A DNA stretch of 64,000 bases from Candidatus Brevifilum fermentans. GTDB taxonomy: Bacteria; Chloroflexota; Anaerolineae; Anaerolineales; Villigracilaceae. The first letter of the stretch is position 1. Each line of letters opens with the position of its first letter. The notes under the pieces are model-generated. The model was given only the letters and a program-made list of their open reading frames with translations. It did not search any database and was not told where the DNA came from. This document shows, piece by piece, positions 8,659 through 17,238 of the stretch. The stretch covers positions 1-64,000 of the forward strand of contig CAMCQT010000008.1 in the NCBI GenBank assembly GCA_945877125.1. The letters are read 5' to 3'. The position numbers and the translations under genes were made by a program.

Positions 8659-11475
8659 CTATTCCAGTACTTTCATCGCGCCCCAGCTTATGCCGGCGCG
8701 CGCCTCTGTCGAAAGCGGAATGCTCATGGGGTAGGCGTTTGACATGGTTTCCTGCACAAGTTGCGCGGTTTTTTCCATCTCATCTTCCGGACATTCCAAC
8801 ACGAGTTCGTCATGCACTTGCAGCAGCATTTTAGATTTCAGTCCCGCGGCTTTGAGCGCGGATGGAATCTTGAGCATGGCAATTTTCATAATATCCGCCG
8901 CTGTACCTTGAATGGGCGCGTTGATGGCTTCGCGTTCTTCACGGTTTTTCAACTGCGGATTCATCTTGCCTTGCAGTGCGGGGAAGTACCTGCGGCGACC
9001 AAGAAGTGTTTCCACGTATCCCTGCTGCGCTGCAAGTTGACGTGTCTCATCCAGATATTTTTTCACGCCTGGAAATTTCATGAAATAAGTCTTGACGAAG
9101 TTTTCAGATTCGGCGAGCGTTAATTCTGTTGAGCGAGTCAGTCCGAACGCAGACATGCCATAGATTAACCCGAAGTTGATCGCCTTGGCGTGGCGGCGCA
9201 TCTCTTTTGTCACCGAGTCAATTTCAACGCCGTAAACTGCGGCGGCGGTAGTGACGTGGATATCCTCCCCAGCTTTGAACGCCGCCAGCATGGCTTCGTC
9301 TTCAGCCATGTGAGCCACGATCCGCAGTTCGATCTGCGAATAATCCACCGAAAGCAAAACACTGCCCTTCTCGGCGATAAATCCATTTCGCACGCGGCGC
9401 CCTTCCTCGGTGCGGATGGGGATATTCTGCAGATTGGGGTTGGATGACGAAATGCGTCCCGTCACGGCGCCCGTCTGGCTGTACGAGGTATGCACGCGCC
9501 CAGTCTGCGAATCGACGGCGGCGGGCAGGGCATCTACGTACGTTGATTTTATTTTCGAGAGTTCGCGGTTTTCCAAAATCATATCCACCACGGGATGTTT
9601 TCCGCGCAGCATTTCAAGCACATCGGCTGATGTGGAATAATGTCCGCTGGCGGTTTTCTTTCCTCTATCGGGTGGATCAAGCCGCAGATGAGTGAACAGC
9701 ACATCGGACAGTTGCTGCGTCGAGTTGAGATTGAACGGCTTGCCAACTGATTCAAAAACCCTCCGCTCAATTTCCACCATGCGCAGAGTTAACTCTTCAG
9801 ACATTTTTTTGAAGAACGGCAGGTCGAGCAATATGCCCGTCATTTCCATTTCAGCCAGAACAGTCACGAGCGGCATTTCAATTTCAGCCAATAACTTTGT
9901 TCCGTTGGCACGGAGCAGGTCTTTTTCCAAAATGGGCATCAGACGCAAAACGGTCTCGGCATCTGCGGCGGCGTAGGGTGCAACCGATTCAATGGCAATA
10001 TCTGCCATGCTTAGTTGATTCTTTCCCTTGCCGATCAATTCTTCGATGTGGGTCATTTCCTCGCCAAGTCTGGCATGGACAAGGTTCTTCAGTCCCAAAT
10101 TGCGCGAGGCTGGGTCAATGATAAATTCCGCCAACATGCTGTCAAAGGTCAGAGGCGTGCTCACCAGCCCGTAGCGCGCAAGGACGATGTAATCATATTT
10201 GGCGTGGTGCGCCACCTTCCCAATTTTCGCATCCGTCATGGATGGTGTGAGGGCGGCGATCACTTTTTCAATCGGCAGGTTGTCTCCAGAGCTATGCCCC
10301 ACGGGAATGTAATATCCCTGCCCCGCTTTGACCGCCAGCGAGATGCCCACGATTTCGGCTTGCATTTCCTCTGTCGAAGTTGTTTCCGTGTCAAATGAAA
10401 TGACGCTTGCCTTCGCAAGTTCCTTTGCAAGATCATCCAGTTTCTCCAGCGTATCGACAATGATGACTTCGATGTTGGATGCTTGCGTGGCGTACACCAC
10501 CTGCGGCTCATTCACGAACATCGAGAACTGTCCGCTTTTGGTTTTTGCCGATGATTTGGCAGGCTTCATCGAAGAGGGCGCAGGTGCGGAGCCAATCGTT
10601 CCGCTGCTAATGGCTGGGACTTTCGCCAACAATGTGCGGAACTCCATCGCCGTGAAAAATTCTTCGAGAGCAGCGCCGTCAAAGGCTGCAACTTTTGCGT
10701 GTTCAAGGTCGAGCTTGATGTCCAAATCCGTGCGGATCAGCGCCAGGTTGTAGCTCATGTAAGCCGATTCTTTGCTCGCTTCCAGTTTGCCTTTCCAACG
10801 ATTTTCCACCTGGTCGAGGTTGGCATAAATCGTGTCAAGTGTGCCGAATTTTTCAAGCAGTGAAATCGCGGTTTTTTCACCCACGCCTTTTACGCCGGGG
10901 ATATTGTCAGAGGTGTCGCCAACGATGGCTTTGTAATCTACCACCTGATTGGGGCGCACGCCTAACTTTTTGATAACATCCTCGTCCGTGATGTAAGTGC
11001 TGTTATCGCCAGCCAGATAAACCGCCGTGCGCTCGTTGACCAACTGCAAAAGGTCACGGTCACCTGTTACAATTTTTACGCCCAAGCCTTGTTCCGCCGC
11101 GATCCTTGCCACAGTGCCGAGCACATCATCTGCTTCAAAGCCATCCATTTCGAGTCGTGGAATATTGAAGGCGTCCACCATTTGGCGAATACGGTCAAGC
11201 TGCGGACGCAGATCATCGGGCATTTTTTCGCGCGTGCCTTTGTATTCGGGGAATATCTCATCACGAAAAGTTTTGCCTACATCAAAAGCCACGGCAAGAT
11301 ATTCGGGCTTTTCCTGTTCCAAAATACGAACCAGTTCGCGCGCGAAGCCGTAAATGCCCGCAGTGGGTTCGCCTGTTGAGGTCTGCCAGCGTTGGCTGCT
11401 TGCGCCTGCGGTCAGGGCAAAATACATACGATAAGCAAGAGCATGTCCGTCAATTAGGTAAAGTGTAGGGGGCAT
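8659..11475 (-). CDS. polA: DNA polymerase I
   Basis: A 938-aa repair and Okazaki-fragment polymerase with three domains in order. The 5' nuclease/flap domain (about 1-290) has YLIDGHALAYR, EADDVLG and the GVKGVGEKTA helix-hairpin-helix. The 3'-5' exonuclease (about 340-510) keeps its acidic residues: FDTE, the Asp of HHAKYD and the Asp of YAAAD, so proofreading looks intact. The polymerase domain has motif A (SVDYSQIELR), motif B (RRHAKAINFGLIYG) and motif C (QVHDELVLE). I chose the ATG at 11475 (MPPTLYLIDGHA). In-frame codons further upstream lie in a dispersed repeat and do not match any PolA. The ribosome site is poor. It appears to be a single-gene unit. Confidence 0.93.
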   Translation of the reverse strand: MPPTLYLIDGHALAYRMYFALTAGASSQRWQTSTGEPTAGIYGFARELVRILEQEKPEYLAVAFDVGKTFRDEIFPEYKGTREKMPDDLRPQLDRIRQMVDAFNIPRLEMDGFEADDVLGTVARIAAEQGLGVKIVTGDRDLLQLVNERTAVYLAGDNSTYITDEDVIKKLGVRPNQVVDYKAIVGDTSDNIPGVKGVGEKTAISLLEKFGTLDTIYANLDQVENRWKGKLEASKESAYMSYNLALIRTDLDIKLDLEHAKVAAFDGAALEEFFTAMEFRTLLAKVPAISSGTIGSAPAPSSMKPAKSSAKTKSGQFSMFVNEPQVVYATQASNIEVIIVDTLEKLDDLAKELAKASVISFDTETTSTEEMQAEIVGISLAVKAGQGYYIPVGHSSGDNLPIEKVIAALTPSMTDAKIGKVAHHAKYDYIVLARYGLVSTPLTFDSMLAEFIIDPASRNLGLKNLVHARLGEEMTHIEELIGKGKNQLSMADIAIESVAPYAAADAETVLRLMPILEKDLLRANGTKLLAEIEMPLVTVLAEMEMTGILLDLPFFKKMSEELTLRMVEIERRVFESVGKPFNLNSTQQLSDVLFTHLRLDPPDRGKKTASGHYSTSADVLEMLRGKHPVVDMILENRELSKIKSTYVDALPAAVDSQTGRVHTSYSQTGAVTGRISSSNPNLQNIPIRTEEGRRVRNGFIAEKGSVLLSVDYSQIELRIVAHMAEDEAMLAAFKAGEDIHVTTAAAVYGVEIDSVTKEMRRHAKAINFGLIYGMSAFGLTRSTELTLAESENFVKTYFMKFPGVKKYLDETRQLAAQQGYVETLLGRRRYFPALQGKMNPQLKNREEREAINAPIQGTAADIMKIAMLKIPSALKAAGLKSKMLLQVHDELVLECPEDEMEKTAQLVQETMSNAYPMSIPLSTEARAGISWGAMKVLE

Positions 11476-11490
11476 AGTTTTTTTTTCTTT

Positions 11491-11590
11491 TGTCATTGCG
11501 AAGGCGCTCTTGTTTTTCGCCTGAAGCAATCTTCACTAATGTATGGAGATTGCTTCGTCAGAAAGAGCAAATGCCCTCCTCGCAATGACG
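11491..11590. repeat. 100-bp palindromic dispersed repeat, copy A (tcattgcga family)
   Basis: Begins tgtcattgcgaaggcgctct and ends ccctcctcgcaatgacg. The inner arms gaagcaatct and agattgcttcg are also inverted, so the whole unit can fold into a long hairpin. A full second copy is at 23952-24050 and a truncated one at 32031-32072. This copy lies just upstream of polA. Confidence 0.85.
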
Positions 11591-11608
11591 AATATAAATT
11601 AAAAAATA

Positions 11609-11637
11609 AAGCGCAGAGTTGATTATACTCTGCGCTT
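11609..11637 (-). terminator. Terminator of the receiver/Roadblock/TnpA-like gene
   Basis: Stem aagcgcagagt / actctgcgctt with a 7-base loop; T-rich on the minus strand (tttattttttaatt). It lies directly after the stop codon at 11646. Confidence 0.85.
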
Positions 11638-11645
11638 CTTCTTTT

Positions 11646-13265
11646 TTAGTCACGTGCCTGTGCTTGATATGGTGGAGCTTCCTGTCCCTGCCGCTGGCGG
11701 GTCTGTCGAATATAGTCGCGTACCAATTGTTGCGGATGGGGCTGCGTACCGCCCATAATCAAATAGCCGGGCGCCCAAAAATCGCCAGATGGATTTTCTT
11801 TTTTCATACGCGGAAATTCGGTAAAAATTTTCTCCGAAATCTGCTGACGCATGATCCGCATCAGATAGCCCGGCGATGTGTTCGGTTGAACATTCACCAC
11901 CCATTGCAAATATTCGGGGCGTACTGAAAGATATTCCAACCGCCAGCCAAAGGCAATGCAAATATTGGGCAGCCACTCGCCAACCTGGTCAGCCATATCA
12001 CCGGTGATGTAATGCGATGAAAAACGCGGCACAAGCAGGCATGCATACGTCAGGTGATATAAACCTGCCGTAGTGGGTTCTACAACCAATTTGCGTACAG
12101 CTTCTGTCGTGGGGCTTTCGCGCGTGATGCCTGCATCAACAGAGGCGGGTTTGGCAACGGGAGTTTCGGGTCTCGTTTTGGGACGTGAGGGAGCGGTCAC
12201 ATCAACCTGATCGAATATAGTTTGAGGTGGCTTGGCGTTCACTGCCGCACTCTTGGCCTGATTCGTATTTCCGGGCATTTTGTTTAATTGGATAGCTGGG
12301 GACGCTTCGCGTTTGAAAGAAGATGCATTTGAAAGCGGCGCAGAAACACGAGTCTCATTCGGGTCGAAAATTTCTTTTTTGGGCGGCACTCTAAAGTCGC
12401 GTGTGGTGACGGGTTCCGGATTTGGCGTCGGTATATTGGTTAGGATATTTGAAATAGGGGGGATGTTCGGGAAGTCATCTTGATCTGCTTCGACTGGCTT
12501 GGTTGCTTTTTGTGGTTCGGGGCTTTCGTTATCCAGATCGGTGACAAGTTGACTGGCTTGACTGCGGATGGTGCTAAACGGAGTTTCTGCGTCAAAAACG
12601 AGGGCAAGCACGGTGTCTGTTGTGAGGCGGGTGGCGTACAACATGTGCTCGGCTTTGGTGCTTTCGAGTCGGATGAAGCGCAGCAGGTCTGATCCCTTTT
12701 GCCCATCCCAGTTCCGTGTGACGGTTTGTGCTACTTCCTTGGCGGCACTTTGTGAAAGACTGCCGGCGTATGCCCACAGGCTATTCTTACGCGTAATCAA
12801 CGCGGCTTGCGCTGAAGATTCTAATGTGAGGCGGGTGAGATGTTGTGCGGCTTTGTTCGGATCACTTAACCAGGGCAAAGTAGTACTTTCACCATTTTGT
12901 GGAACAGAGGTTGTCTGAGGTTCGCTGATAGCGGTCATAAAATTTGACATCCTAAATGGTTTGCGGACGAGGATCCAAGGACGTAATTTATCGAAGGTAG
13001 GCGGGGTGACCTCATCATCGCACAGGATAATGAGATTGATACTTGGGTGGATGGTACGCAGGGCCGAACCAATATCATGTACCCATTCTTCGTTAAGTGA
13101 ATAATCAAGCATGGCAAGCGGGGCGCCAATCTCATCTGCGCGCACAATGGCCGATGATTTATTGGTAACAACATGGATACGATAAATTCCCGTCTCTTCC
13201 AGTATGCGACGGATGTCATCTCCGAGTTGTGAAGAAGTGGTAATTACAAGAATATCCGCAGGCAT
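11646..13265 (-). CDS. Three-domain protein: receiver-like, Roadblock-like and inactive IS200/IS605 TnpA-like domains
   Basis: A 539-aa protein of unknown role. Residues 1-110 look like a response-regulator receiver: the phosphoacceptor-like Asp54 (AMLDYSL) and Lys102 (VRKPF) are present, but the acidic pair at the end of strand 1 is missing (VITTSSQ). Residues about 138-245 resemble a Roadblock/LC7 fold (AALITRKNSLWAYAGSLSQ). Residues 246-395 are a P/T-rich linker. Residues about 402-527 follow the TnpA (Y1 transposase) pattern: YHLTYACLLVPRF, WRLEYLSVRPEYLQWVV, FWAPGYLI, QLVRDYIRQTR. The HxH metal motif is replaced by Tyr452-Leu-Gln454, while the nucleophile-like Tyr518 remains. No transposon ends are seen, and the gene is intact with its own terminator. 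I infer a domesticated nucleic-acid-binding or signalling module. Domain calls are by eye. Confidence 0.65.
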   Translation of the reverse strand: MPADILVITTSSQLGDDIRRILEETGIYRIHVVTNKSSAIVRADEIGAPLAMLDYSLNEEWVHDIGSALRTIHPSINLIILCDDEVTPPTFDKLRPWILVRKPFRMSNFMTAISEPQTTSVPQNGESTTLPWLSDPNKAAQHLTRLTLESSAQAALITRKNSLWAYAGSLSQSAAKEVAQTVTRNWDGQKGSDLLRFIRLESTKAEHMLYATRLTTDTVLALVFDAETPFSTIRSQASQLVTDLDNESPEPQKATKPVEADQDDFPNIPPISNILTNIPTPNPEPVTTRDFRVPPKKEIFDPNETRVSAPLSNASSFKREASPAIQLNKMPGNTNQAKSAAVNAKPPQTIFDQVDVTAPSRPKTRPETPVAKPASVDAGITRESPTTEAVRKLVVEPTTAGLYHLTYACLLVPRFSSHYITGDMADQVGEWLPNICIAFGWRLEYLSVRPEYLQWVVNVQPNTSPGYLMRIMRQQISEKIFTEFPRMKKENPSGDFWAPGYLIMGGTQPHPQQLVRDYIRQTRQRQGQEAPPYQAQARD

Positions 13266-13328
13266 TTGCTAAAGAGTTTATCACTTATAAGAAGCCTAAT
13301 CAAGTCATATTTTGAAGATTTTCATGCC

Positions 13329-13410
13329 TATTCCAAGGTCAGGAAAACCTGAGTGCAAATTCGCTCCCTTTGCTACAAAAAATAAAAAGATGTCATGCGA
13401 CCTTGGAATA
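13329..13410. repeat. 82-bp element with perfect 12-bp terminal inverted repeats
   Basis: tattccaaggtc at 13329-13340 is exactly inverted as gaccttggaata at 13399-13410. It sits in the 278-bp gap between the divergent genes at 13265 (-) and 13544 (+). Nothing else in that gap looks coding. A second small inverted pair (tgtctag / ctagaca) lies at about 13470-13515, near the start of the + gene. Confidence 0.6.
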
Positions 13411-13543
13411 ACCATCTGGTGATTCTTTTATGATTGCCGGTATTGATCCGCCTTGATAAAATCAAAAGTTGTCTAGTTGACTTGTAATTTTATCTAATTT
13501 GTGCTATTACTAGACAGTATAAATTCTAAAATAAGGTTGATGT

Positions 13544-14377
13544 ATGCATCGCGAACGAGTATCCGAAAATGTTTTTTGGTTCCAAAGTGAAGTTTATGCG
13601 CAGGTGACGGCTGGGGTCGTTGTGGGTCCGCAGTGGGCGGTGGTGATTGACACATTGGCTCTGCCTGAAGAAACACTGGGCATGCGTGAGTTCATTGAGC
13701 ATGAATTGGGCGTGCAGGTACGTTATGTGGTCAATACGCATTATCATGCCGACCACACGTGGGGAAATTGTTTTTTCCCCGGTGCTACGGTGATCGGACA
13801 TGCCAAGTGCCGCGAGTTACTGCTCGAATATGGCGTCCCTTCATTGGAGGCGGCCCGCAAGCAGAATCCAAACTTGAAACAGGTGAAGATTGTCCCTCCT
13901 CACATGACGTTTAGTTCTGGTGAATTGACCATGCGGGTGGGTAAGAAAAATTTAGTCTTCTCACAATCCTTTGGCCATAGTGAAGATGGCATTTCTGTAT
14001 TGGTGGAAGAAGATCGCGTGCTTTTTGCCGGTGATGCTTTCATGTCACTGCCTTACATCGTGGATGGCGACATAGATGAAATGCTCGCTTCGATCAAACG
14101 TATTGGAAAATTGGGACTGGAAAATATTATTCAAGGTCACGGTGATATTATTCTGCGCGGCGAGATTGACGCGGCTGTCAAAGAGAATATAAATTATCTA
14201 AATAATATTAAGAAGGCTGTAAAAGCCGCTGGCAAACGCAAGGACGTGGATGAATATCTGGATTCGATTACAATTGAAAGCTGCGGAAAAAGCCGAGTTC
14301 ACCTCGGCGGGCTGGCAGAGACTTTGCATCGGCGCAATTTGCGGGCGTTGTATCGCCAGATGAACAGTGAACAGTGA
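13544..14377 (+). CDS. Metallo-beta-lactamase-fold hydrolase
   Basis: A 277-aa cytoplasmic metal hydrolase. The zinc site is complete: HYHADH (His66, His68, Asp70, His71), His145 in FGHSEDG, Asp164 in FAGDAF and His199 in QGHGD. The layout matches the MBL group that includes glyoxalase-II-like and class B beta-lactamase-like enzymes. The substrate cannot be read from sequence. The last 70 residues are a helical, basic extension (KKAVKAAGKRKDVDEYL). The ATG at 13544 has an aagg ribosome site. No signal peptide, so a secreted beta-lactamase is unlikely. Confidence 0.85.
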   Translation: MHRERVSENVFWFQSEVYAQVTAGVVVGPQWAVVIDTLALPEETLGMREFIEHELGVQVRYVVNTHYHADHTWGNCFFPGATVIGHAKCRELLLEYGVPSLEAARKQNPNLKQVKIVPPHMTFSSGELTMRVGKKNLVFSQSFGHSEDGISVLVEEDRVLFAGDAFMSLPYIVDGDIDEMLASIKRIGKLGLENIIQGHGDIILRGEIDAAVKENINYLNNIKKAVKAAGKRKDVDEYLDSITIESCGKSRVHLGGLAETLHRRNLRALYRQMNSEQ

Positions 14378-14480
14378 AAAGTAATTGCTAGGACGTGAAT
14401 AAATCAAACAGAAAATGTTGCAGAGCAGATGTATTGCCTGCAACATTTTGCATGATGGGCATACCTCAGGAGAAGTGAAC

Positions 14481-14933
14481 ATGAAATTTATTCTGGAAAA
14501 ATCCAAGTATCTTGCATTGGTGGGTGTGGTCGCTTTGTTGTTCGCGGCGATTGCGGCTTTTGCATGGGGCACATTCAAGACTGTGAATACTATTTTATTG
14601 GTGTTTAATTCTCTGGGCAGGGATAAAGCCATCACAGTTGAGCTTGTTGAAATCGTAGATAGTTTTTTGATTGCGACAGCCGTGTTGATCTTTGCCACCA
14701 GTTTGTATGAGTTATTCATTGATAAACTCGACCTGCCCGAATGGATGCTGGCGCATGACCTGTATGACCTGAAAACCAAGTTGAGCAGCATGATCGTGCT
14801 GGTGATGGGCGTAAAATTCCTTGAAAAATTACTGGATGTGAAAGATGCCAACGCCCTGTTGCAGATCGGCATCGCAACCGCGTTGATGTCTGCGGTGTTG
14901 ATTGGGTTTGGTTATTTTGCTAAAAAGGATTAG
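14481..14933 (+). CDS. YqhA-family (UPF0114) membrane protein
   Basis: A 150-aa membrane protein with helices at about 11-33, 55-75, 103-120 and 127-146. The pattern GRDKAITVELVEIVDSFLIATAVLIFATSLYELFID and LPEWMLAHDLYDLKTKLSSMIV is characteristic of the UPF0114/YqhA family, whose function is not established. The start is the ATG at 14481 with an aggag ribosome site; the frame stays open upstream but that part is not conserved-looking. It lies between the metallo-hydrolase and a small cysteine protease, all on the + strand, with gaps of about 60-100 bases. Confidence 0.82.
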   Translation: MKFILEKSKYLALVGVVALLFAAIAAFAWGTFKTVNTILLVFNSLGRDKAITVELVEIVDSFLIATAVLIFATSLYELFIDKLDLPEWMLAHDLYDLKTKLSSMIVLVMGVKFLEKLLDVKDANALLQIGIATALMSAVLIGFGYFAKKD

Positions 14934-14996
14934 GGAAGGCGGAAGAATGAAAAAATATATGGGAGGTAATCAAGATGATACGGAAAGGATGTCTTT

Positions 14997-15572
14997 ATGA
15001 AAAGGCGTTCTCGAACAGCATCGAATTTTCCTCCATTTCAACAAGGTGGCTTGGATTCTCTGTGCGGGCTGTACAGCATTGTCAACGCTGAGCGGTTTAT
15101 CAACCATTCCTCCGACGAAGAGTCTCAGCGATTATTTGATGACCTGGTTCATTTTCTTTCGCGTCGAAAATTATTAAGCAAGTTGTTGATCGGGGGAATT
15201 ATTCACACGGAAATGCTGTTGATCCTGGATAAGGTTGTGGGCAAGCAAAGGATCTCCAATGTGCAAATTCCATGGCGCGGCGTGCAAAACCCCGACCTGA
15301 CCACATTTTGGAAATCGATGCAGGATTTTTTAGACGGCACTTCAAACCGAGCCATTATTTTGGGTTTGCAGGGCTATCACGACCATTGGACGGTGATCGA
15401 GGGCATTACCAACCGTTCCATTAAGTTATATGATTCGGCGTTAATACAGCGCCTGCCGCGTTCATCCTGCACCACGGTTTACACGACAGGGATTCGCAAG
15501 CATTTGCTTTTCCCCGCGCAGACGTATTTCCTCTCAAATGAAGCAATTGACATCAGCCAGTATGATGATTGA
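14997..15572 (+). CDS. Papain/C39-like cysteine protease-fold protein
   Basis: A 191-aa soluble protein. The motif GGLDSLCGLYSIVNA puts a cysteine (Cys23) at the start of a helix, HDHWTVIEG supplies His130 and IKLYDS supplies Asp146. This is the Cys-His-Asp order of papain-like (C39-type) peptidases. There is no signal peptide or ABC-transporter domain, so a cytoplasmic protease, deamidase or transferase is possible. An aaagga ribosome site lies nine bases before the ATG. A 17-codon frame (14947-15000) overlaps its start by ATGA. The substrate is unknown. Confidence 0.55.
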   Translation: MKRRSRTASNFPPFQQGGLDSLCGLYSIVNAERFINHSSDEESQRLFDDLVHFLSRRKLLSKLLIGGIIHTEMLLILDKVVGKQRISNVQIPWRGVQNPDLTTFWKSMQDFLDGTSNRAIILGLQGYHDHWTVIEGITNRSIKLYDSALIQRLPRSSCTTVYTTGIRKHLLFPAQTYFLSNEAIDISQYDD

Positions 15573-15615
15573 TGTGCGTCAGGCTTGCGATTCAAATTCA
15601 ATTGAATAACAGAGT

Positions 15616-15631
15616 GCGGACTTCAGTCCGC
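15616..15631. repeat. Short palindrome, acttcagt-core repeat
   Basis: gcggacttcagtccgc is a perfect palindrome with a two-base centre. It resembles the palindromes at 55123-55148 and 62431-62447, which share a ...act-...-agt... core. Confidence 0.5.
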
Positions 15632-15661
15632 GTCACTTATCTTTTTTAGGAGAAAAATCTT

Positions 15662-16999
15662 ATGGGCGTCATGATGCAAACTTTCCACTGGGATTGTCCG
15701 CGTGAGGATAAAAAAGAATTTCAATGGTGGAACTATATCAACGAGAAAATCCCTGCGCTGGCAAAGGTGGGATTCACTTCGTTGTGGCTTCCCCCGATTC
15801 ATAAAGCCGCAAATCTATTTGGGCATTCGATGGGATATGACCCGTACGATTATTATGACCTCGGCGAGTTTGACCAGAAGGGCGGCATTCCAACCTGGTT
15901 TGGCACGCGCAAGGAGTTGGAATCTGTCATTGAAAGCGCACACAGGCTCGGGTTAAGTCTGGTTGCGGATATTGTCATCAATCATAATTCCGGGGCGGAT
16001 GCGCAGGAAGTTAATCCAATCACGGGGCAGTCACGTTGGACGGCATTCAATCCAAAAAGTGGAAAATTTGTGCGCAACTGGGAATGTTTTCACCCCAGCA
16101 TGTATGAATCGTGGGACGAGATGACCTTCGGCGATATGCCCGACCTTTCGCATCGCAATCCGCATGTGTATGCCGAAATTCTCAAGCTCATGCGCTGGCT
16201 GATCGAAGACATTGGCTTCGACGGTTTTCGCTATGACTTTGTTAAAGGCTATGGCGCCAATACCATCACCGCCATTCAGGAATATCGCTACCTGCGCGAT
16301 GGCAAGCCGTTTGTTCCGTACGGCGTGGCCGAATTTTGGGACTCTGCCACCAACACGCTCAATTGGGTTAATTCGGCTAACTTCTCAAACTCCAATCCGG
16401 TGGATGCGTTTGATTTTCCCTTGCGTGAGTTGCTCAAAGGTCTGTGCGATCAATATGGTTTTGGTTTGAAGAATCTGGTCAACGGAGAAACGATTTTGCG
16501 CGCACAGCCGCAAAGCACCGTTACCTTTGTTGAAAATCACGACCTGCGCGATGAAGGTCGTCCGATCACAAATGACAAATTGTTGGCGTATTCCTACATC
16601 ATGACGCACGAAGGTTTTCCGTGCGTGTTTTGGAAGGATTACTATAATTTCAATCTCGCGCTCGAAGGCACGCCCAACGGAATTGCCGCCCTCGTTGCCG
16701 CGCATGAAAAATATGCCGCAGGAGCCACCAGCGTCTTGCATCTCGATGATGATCTCTACATCATGCAGCGCCGCGGATATGGCGATCAGCCGGGGCTGGT
16801 GTACGTCTTGAATAACCGCGGCGACCGTTGGAATGGTCAGTGGGCGGCCACGCAATGGAGCCGCACAGAATTGGTCCCTGTGGCGTGGTGGAGCAAAACA
16901 GACATGGCTCAACCCATCACCCAGCACACAGACGCAGAGGGGCGCGCACAGTTCTTCGCCGCTCCGCGCGGGTTCGCGGTCTACGCGCCGAAGATCTAA
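15662..16999 (+). CDS. Alpha-amylase family enzyme (GH13), intracellular
   Basis: A 445-aa glycoside hydrolase with a (beta/alpha)8 barrel. It carries the conserved regions DIVINH (103-108), GFDGFRYDFVKG with the nucleophile Asp192, GVAEFWD with the acid/base Glu224 and FVENHD with the stabilising Asp294. A short beta domain follows at the C-terminus. It would cleave or transfer alpha-1,4-glucans. No signal peptide is visible (MGVMMQTFHWDCPRED), so it acts in the cytoplasm, perhaps on glycogen or imported maltodextrin. An aggag ribosome site precedes the ATG. A broken dehydrogenase fragment begins four bases after the stop codon. Confidence 0.9.
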   Translation: MGVMMQTFHWDCPREDKKEFQWWNYINEKIPALAKVGFTSLWLPPIHKAANLFGHSMGYDPYDYYDLGEFDQKGGIPTWFGTRKELESVIESAHRLGLSLVADIVINHNSGADAQEVNPITGQSRWTAFNPKSGKFVRNWECFHPSMYESWDEMTFGDMPDLSHRNPHVYAEILKLMRWLIEDIGFDGFRYDFVKGYGANTITAIQEYRYLRDGKPFVPYGVAEFWDSATNTLNWVNSANFSNSNPVDAFDFPLRELLKGLCDQYGFGLKNLVNGETILRAQPQSTVTFVENHDLRDEGRPITNDKLLAYSYIMTHEGFPCVFWKDYYNFNLALEGTPNGIAALVAAHEKYAAGATSVLHLDDDLYIMQRRGYGDQPGLVYVLNNRGDRWNGQWAATQWSRTELVPVAWWSKTDMAQPITQHTDAEGRAQFFAAPRGFAVYAPKI

Positions 17000-17002
17000 A
17001 AA

Positions 17003-17200
17003 GTGAAGCTCAACCTAACTGGCAAAATTGCCATCATCACAGGCGCAAGCCGCGGAATTGGGAAATCCATCGTCCAGATATTATTTGCCGCAGGAATGAA
17101 TCTGACTCTCGCAGTTCGTTCTGCGCTGGATGAATTCTTCGCTTCGCTCCCAAGCCTCAGCCTGCCGCTATCCATTGACATGCGCCACACTGATTCTTGA
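17003..17200 (+). pseudogene. Truncated short-chain dehydrogenase/reductase remnant
   Basis: A 65-codon frame starting with GTG. Its first 35 residues are a clear SDR Rossmann start, GKIAIITGASRGIGKSIVQ, with the cofactor motif TGASRGIG. It then turns into unrelated sequence (SLPSLSLPLSIDMRHTDS) and stops; the catalytic SxnYxxxK region is absent. SDR enzymes are about 240 aa. I read this as the 5' remnant of a gene whose rest was deleted. The frame could still be translated with the amylase, but a functional enzyme is not possible. Confidence 0.65.
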
Positions 17201-17238
17201 CTCTGCGCGAACCATGTAATTTTTATCTCGGAGGTTGA

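Noticed and set aside
11476-11529. N-terminal extension of DNA polymerase I (MLQAKNKSAFAM...)
   Set aside because: It is encoded by the end of a dispersed palindromic repeat and does not match PolA N-termini.
11646-13265. Annotation as an active IS200/IS605 transposase or part of an insertion sequence
   Set aside because: The metal-binding histidines are gone, there are no TnpB or element ends, and the domain is the tail of a long multi-domain protein with its own terminator.
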